Origin: Methylococcaceae bacterium
GTDB lineage: Bacteria; Pseudomonadota; Gammaproteobacteria; Methylococcales; Methylomonadaceae
DNA length: 10,240 bases
Assembly (NCBI GenBank): GCA_013140465.1
Contig: JABFST010000178.1
Coordinates: 1-10,240, forward strand
Reading direction: 5' to 3'
Shown here in pieces: positions 7,298 through 10,240 of this stretch. How positions within the stretch are numbered: the stretch's first letter is position 1; every line of letters starts with the position of its first letter. The notes beneath the pieces are model-generated. The model saw only the letters and a program-made list of their open reading frames with translations. It did not search any database and was not told the origin of the DNA. A program made the position numbers and the translations under genes.

Positions 7298-7345
7298 CGT
7301 TTGCCCATTCCATTATTGTCGATGCTAACCAATCCGCGACACAAA

Positions 7346-7597
7346 TCATACTGATTGCATCCCGGCAAGTTCATCCATTAGTTCCTGAGGACTGATGTCG
7401 ATGACTGGCACTTGATTTTGTTTACACGCTGCCATGAAGTCATAAATATCCAGATGGGCCAGTTCCGCAGCCTTGGTAATGGTGACCTTAGCATTTTTGA
7501 ATAGCCACAATGAATAGCTCAAACGCATGTCTTTCTCAATGTCGGCAACGGATTGAAAGTTGACGAAATCATTGGGGAGGTCGATGGCGATTTGCAT
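7346..7597 (-). CDS. UPF0175 family protein, predicted antitoxin-like helix-turn-helix
   Basis: This small 83-aa protein fits the UPF0175 family. It has a short N-terminal strand (MQIAIDLPNDF), then a helical segment (DMRLSYSLWLFKNAKVTITKAAELAHLDIYDFMAACKQNQVPV), matching the family pattern of K-(I/V)-(S/T)-x-x-K-A-A-E-L-A followed by a helix ending in a G/N-(I/V)-P-V-like turn. UPF0175 proteins are usually encoded next to a PIN-domain (DUF3368-type) toxin and are regarded as antitoxins. Here the downstream gene is hsdS and the upstream one is a GNAT toxin, so no PIN partner is visible. AGGA eight bases before the ATG is a good ribosome binding site. A 15-bp palindrome lies 35 bp upstream. 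The family call is good; the function is an inference. Confidence 0.8.
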   Translation of the reverse strand: MQIAIDLPNDFVNFQSVADIEKDMRLSYSLWLFKNAKVTITKAAELAHLDIYDFMAACKQNQVPVIDISPQELMDELAGMQSV

Positions 7598-7631
7598 AGT
7601 GTCGTCCTTATAGGCTTGTGGATTAACAAAC

Positions 7632-7646
7632 TTTGTAAGTTACAAA
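7632..7646. promoter_or_regulatory. 15-bp palindrome upstream of the UPF0175 gene, candidate operator
   Basis: TTTGTAA and TTACAAA are exact reverse complements around a single central G. The site is 35-49 bp upstream of the UPF0175 ATG, where an autoregulatory operator would be expected. On the minus strand a weak promoter pair, TTGTTT then GTTAAT with 17-bp spacing, would overlap it. Symmetry is seen directly; the role is inferred. Confidence 0.45.
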
Positions 7647-7649
7647 ACA

Positions 7650-7682
7650 ACCCATTCGTTACGCAGTGTGTCACGAATGGGT
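7650..7682 (-). terminator. 33-bp interrupted palindrome after the GNAT gene, candidate terminator
   Basis: ACCCATTCGT (7650-7659) pairs perfectly with ACGAATGGGT (7673-7682). Inside it, ACGCA faces TGTGT with one G-T wobble, so the symmetry spans all 33 bp around position 7666. It starts about 25 bases after the GNAT stop codon in the minus-strand transcript and is followed there by a T-rich but interrupted run (TTGTTTTGT). It could terminate the toxin-antitoxin transcript or bind a regulator of the UPF0175 gene. Confidence 0.5.
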
Positions 7683-7706
7683 CAGGTTGGTGTTTGTTGA
7701 ATGGTA

Positions 7707-8324
7707 TTACTCTTCATGCTGTGACGGCAACATGGATTCGGGAGACACTGTCTCTCGATTTGTCCGCGACGACGGCTCGTCAAAATCCTCAGCAATCCAG
7801 ATTTTTCCACGATATTCGCCAACCGTTCGCTTCGCTAAAAACCGCTCCAACGATAAAATCAATGTCATTGGCTGCGTTGGGGATGCAATAAAACCATGGT
7901 GTTGATAAAAGGCTTGCGCCTCAGCGGACAAGGCATGTACCAGCAAGCCGCGTATGCCGAGGATGTCACCAGCTTGCAGGGTGCGTAATACGGCATCTTG
8001 CAGCAAGGCAACGCCAAGACCGCGCCCTTGGTAAGACTGATCGACGGCAAGACGGCCCAATACGGCAATAGGTATGGGATCGGGCATGTTGCGGCGCATT
8101 GCTGGCGGCGTTTCGGTTAAGGCCAGCGCACCGGAAGCTAGACAGTAATAGCCAACCACCATCTCCCCCGCCGCCACGACATAGTTACGGGAGGCGCCGC
8201 TGGTTTGGTTGGGCCGTGCGCGGCGTTTGAGCCATTCGTCCAAACTGGCAACACCACAGCTAAAATTACTTAGCTGATGCGGTGCGGACAGCAAAACTGG
8301 TGCAGACAGCATTAATTCTGCCAA
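7707..8324 (-). CDS. GNAT acetyltransferase toxin (TacT-like) with an extra antitoxin-like tail
   Basis: TacT-type toxins acetylate the amino group of charged tRNAs and block translation until neutralised by a DUF1778 antitoxin. Residues 1-162 match the family: FSCGVASLDEWLKRRARPNQTSG (N-terminal region), RRNMPDPIPIAVLGRLAVD (77-95), the acetyl-CoA loop QGRGLG (99-104), and LLVHALSAEAQAFYQHHGF with the catalytic-type Tyr140. The domain normally ends at about MTLILSLE (153-160). Here 40 or so more residues follow, including GKIWIAEDFDEP (173-184), which resembles the C-terminal tail of Phd/YefM-type antitoxins. This suggests a fusion or read-through into remnants of another module. The gene overlaps its antitoxin by 13 bases, so translation is likely coupled. 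Enzymatic residues are intact; the tail's effect is unknown. Confidence 0.92.
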   Translation of the reverse strand: MAELMLSAPVLLSAPHQLSNFSCGVASLDEWLKRRARPNQTSGASRNYVVAAGEMVVGYYCLASGALALTETPPAMRRNMPDPIPIAVLGRLAVDQSYQGRGLGVALLQDAVLRTLQAGDILGIRGLLVHALSAEAQAFYQHHGFIASPTQPMTLILSLERFLAKRTVGEYRGKIWIAEDFDEPSSRTNRETVSPESMLPSQHEE

Positions 8325-8599
8325 GGTTTTGGCGCTGCCATCAGGCGTTCAAACCCTTCACCGCCGGGGGGTTGATCCAGTACTTCCAGAAAGTGGTCGT
8401 AGGTTTGTTGATCGACGCGCACTAACGTTTGGTCCAGCAGGGATTCTTCGGCGGCGCGGCGAGCGGCATCGATCATGAATTCTGAGCGGGTTTTGCCTTG
8501 TGCTTTGGCGGCTTGGTCAATTAAGGCGCGAATCTCGGCGCGAATCCGCAAATTAACGGCATGGGTTTGAGGGTCGGCGAGTGTGGATTGAATAGCCAT
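8312..8599 (-). CDS. DUF1778 antitoxin (TacA-like, ribbon-helix-helix)
   Basis: This 95-aa antitoxin is the partner of the downstream GNAT toxin. The N-terminal half, AVNLRIRAEIRALIDQAAKAQGKTRSEFMIDAARRAAEE (about residues 14-52), is a ribbon-helix-helix DNA-binding fold: strand, helix, turn, helix with the typical KTRSEFM turn. The C-terminal half (LVRVDQQTYDHFLEVLDQPP...GFERLMAAPKPW) matches the DUF1778 toxin-neutralising tail ending in PKPW. Length and motif order are normal. AAAGG upstream of the ATG is the probable ribosome binding site. The stop codon lies inside the toxin gene (13-base overlap), the usual layout. A perfect 25-bp palindrome 44 bp upstream is the likely operator through which this protein, with the toxin as co-repressor, represses its own operon. 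Confidence 0.93.
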   Translation of the reverse strand: MAIQSTLADPQTHAVNLRIRAEIRALIDQAAKAQGKTRSEFMIDAARRAAEESLLDQTLVRVDQQTYDHFLEVLDQPPGGEGFERLMAAPKPWQN

Positions 8600-8642
8600 G
8601 GCAACAGCCTTTAATGAAGTTTAATTGCTTTAATCTTAGCTG

Positions 8643-8667
8643 ATAAGATACACAATGTGTATCTTAT
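8643..8667. promoter_or_regulatory. Perfect 25-bp palindrome, likely toxin-antitoxin operator
   Basis: The half-site ATAAGATACACA (8643-8654) and its exact reverse complement TGTGTATCTTAT (8656-8667) surround a single A. It lies in the 101-bp gap between hsdM and the DUF1778 gene, 44 bp upstream of the antitoxin ATG. That position and the GATACACA-type arms fit a ribbon-helix-helix antitoxin operator overlapping the promoter. No clear -35/-10 pair was identified. Confidence 0.75.
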
Positions 8668-8700
8668 TTGTTTCATCGGCACACTCTTGGTAAAGCTGAG

Positions 8701-10240
8701 CTATAGCAGATTTACGTCAATGCCCAGAATATCGGCAATCAAACCTTCGGCCTGTTTTTCCAGAGCGATGATGTCTTTAGCCACGGCATTCATACTGCGT
8801 AGCGGCTTATGCCGATAGAAGTATTTATTAAAGCTGATTTCGTAACCGATTTTGGCGGAATCGAGGTTAATCCAGGCTTCTTCGACATGCGGTTTAACTT
8901 CGGCCAAAAAATAACGATGGATGTTGTCTTTTAATAGCACCGACTCGCTGTCGCGCAGGTCGGTATTGGATTCGTAGGTGAGGTATTCGCCTTTTTTAGC
9001 GGTGGGGTAAACGCCAAAATCGGGTAGTTTATCTTCGCTGCAATCTAGGCGTTGCAAGATTTTTTCGAGCATATCGCCATTGAGTTTGAAGGTTTGCGCG
9101 ATGACTTTTTCGGCGGCCTCGTCATACCAACTGACGGCATTGAGGATGGCGTTTTTGTCGCTGGCACTGAGCTTGATGTTTTGCGCTTTTAGTATGGCAT
9201 CAACGTAAATCTTGAAGTGGTTGAAATCGCTGGATTCGTTGTTACCGATAGTCGCCATTAAGGTTTGCGCTGTTTGCATCAGGTTTTGTTGTTTCAACCA
9301 AGTATCCAGATTGAGCAATTTGTTGCGATTTTTGGCGTTTAGCCCTAATTCGTTGTCTTCGCACCAAGCTAAGATGGTTTTTTCGTGTTGCGCCAAGCAG
9401 CCGGGTTGATAAACGGCATCGCCCCATTGCTGGTAAATCCACTGCATAGGCTGATTTAACGCCTTGTCAAAACGTAAGCTTGCAATGCGCTCTTGGCTGA
9501 ATTGGGCCTTGCGGCGATCCGGGCGTTCGATAGTGACCTTGTAGTAGCCAAAGTCGCTGTTGTCGAATACCTGAGCGGCAATGCCAGCATCATCGGCTTG
9601 GCGTTCTTGGCTTGCCAATGCTAGATAAGTATCGACGATGTCCCGGATATGTTCGGGGGCGAATTCGCAGTTTTTATTGCCGAGATTTTTGCGCAGCTTG
9701 CGGTACAGTTGGCTGGCATCGATGAGTTGCACTTTGCCTTTGCGGGTTTGGGCTTTGTGGTTGGACAGCAACCAGATATAAGTGGTGATGCCGGTGTTGT
9801 AAAACAGGTTGTTGGGCAATTGAATGATGGCTTCCAACAAGTCGTTTTCGATGATGTGGCGGCGAATATTGCTTTCACCGCTGCCAGCGTCGCCAGTAAA
9901 CAGGCTGGAGCCATTATGGACAGAAGCGATACGCGAGCCGTGCGGGCTGTTATCCAGTGGCTTCATTTTGCTGACCATTTCCATCAGAAACAGCAACTGG
10001 CCGTCGCTGGAACGCGGCGTGGCATCTAGCGTTTCTGGGTTGCCCCAATAGTCGTTTAAGGTCACTCGAAACCGGGTATCAATCACATCGCCGCCGTCTT
10101 TGATGTATTTTTGTTCGCTGGCCCAGCTTTTGCCATAAGTCGGATTGGAGAGCATGAAATCAAAGCGCGTACCTGCGAACTCATCCGTAGACAGCGTGGA
10201 GCCGACCCGGATGTTGGACGGGTTGTTGCCCTTAATCATC
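8701..10240 (-). CDS. hsdM: Type I restriction-modification DNA methyltransferase subunit (HsdM), 5' end off the right edge
   Basis: HsdM transfers methyl groups from S-adenosylmethionine to adenine N6 in the target chosen by HsdS. The visible 512 residues contain the catalytic motif IV in DFMLSNPTYGKSW (28-38 of the visible part) and typical downstream blocks: DGQLLFLMEMVSKM, GSRIASVHNGSSLFTGDAG, then NIRRHIIENDLLEAIIQLPNNLFYNTGITTYIWLLSN. Long helical sequence follows to the end at IADILGIDVNLL. The N-terminal helical domain and the SAM-binding motif I lie beyond the window. About 475 residues follow motif IV, well over the roughly 260 of the EcoKI subunit, placing this in the long-HsdM type. 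Motif IV reads NPTY rather than the common NPPY/NPPF. The toxin-antitoxin genes follow it, separated by 101 bp. Confidence 0.95.
   Translation of the reverse strand, partial: MIKGNNPSNIRVGSTLSTDEFAGTRFDFMLSNPTYGKSWASEQKYIKDGGDVIDTRFRVTLNDYWGNPETLDATPRSSDGQLLFLMEMVSKMKPLDNSPHGSRIASVHNGSSLFTGDAGSGESNIRRHIIENDLLEAIIQLPNNLFYNTGITTYIWLLSNHKAQTRKGKVQLIDASQLYRKLRKNLGNKNCEFAPEHIRDIVDTYLALASQERQADDAGIAAQVFDNSDFGYYKVTIERPDRRKAQFSQERIASLRFDKALNQPMQWIYQQWGDAVYQPGCLAQHEKTILAWCEDNELGLNAKNRNKLLNLDTWLKQQNLMQTAQTLMATIGNNESSDFNHFKIYVDAILKAQNIKLSASDKNAILNAVSWYDEAAEKVIAQTFKLNGDMLEKILQRLDCSEDKLPDFGVYPTAKKGEYLTYESNTDLRDSESVLLKDNIHRYFLAEVKPHVEEAWINLDSAKIGYEISFNKYFYRHKPLRSMNAVAKDIIALEKQAEGLIADILGIDVNLL

Noticed and set aside
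1..10240. CRISPR arrays, tRNA or rRNA genes, integrase or transposase genes
   Set aside because: I saw no regularly spaced repeats, tRNA-like cloverleaf or GTTCGA-type arm in a sensible context, rRNA sequence, or recombinase motifs. Only small non-autonomous repeats are present.

Overview
The window looks like a chromosomal segment of a gammaproteobacterium. The evidence is the S20 protein, the murJ/rpsT divergent pair (an arrangement known from Pseudomonas-type genomes) and a moderate GC content. A methanotroph-like lineage is possible, but I cannot prove a genus from the sequence. The left edge is core genome. The 5' part of murJ (lipid II flippase) runs leftwards out of the window, and rpsT (ribosomal protein S20) is transcribed rightwards from a near-consensus promoter and ends in a strong intrinsic terminator.

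Everything from about 1.07 kb to the right edge lies on the minus strand and forms an accessory defence locus. In transcription order (right to left) it holds: hsdM (5' end off the window), a DUF1778 antitoxin overlapping a GNAT acetyltransferase toxin, a UPF0175 antitoxin-like protein, hsdS, a Fic-domain protein, hsdR and a small unknown 61-aa ORF. It is therefore a type I restriction-modification operon (M, S and R subunits) carrying two insertions of other genes. A TacAT-like toxin-antitoxin pair plus an orphan antitoxin-like gene lies between hsdM and hsdS, and a Fic gene lies between hsdS and hsdR. HsdM and HsdS would form the methyltransferase, and HsdR would add the ATP-dependent translocase and nuclease. 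The toxin-antitoxin pair could act as a retention or abortive module, and the Fic protein as an AMP-transferase with a built-in inhibitory helix.

The gaps between these genes are rich in structure. There is a perfect 25-bp palindrome upstream of the antitoxin (likely its operator), two palindromes between the GNAT gene and the UPF0175 gene, a 71-bp element with perfect 24-bp inverted arms between hsdS and fic, and a gene-free stretch of about 400 bp upstream of hsdR with a perfect 18-bp palindrome, direct repeats and two hairpins. The most unusual coding observation is the GNAT toxin. After its normal acetyltransferase domain it carries about 40 extra residues that resemble the C-terminal tail of a Phd/YefM-type antitoxin, as if remnants of two toxin-antitoxin systems had been joined.
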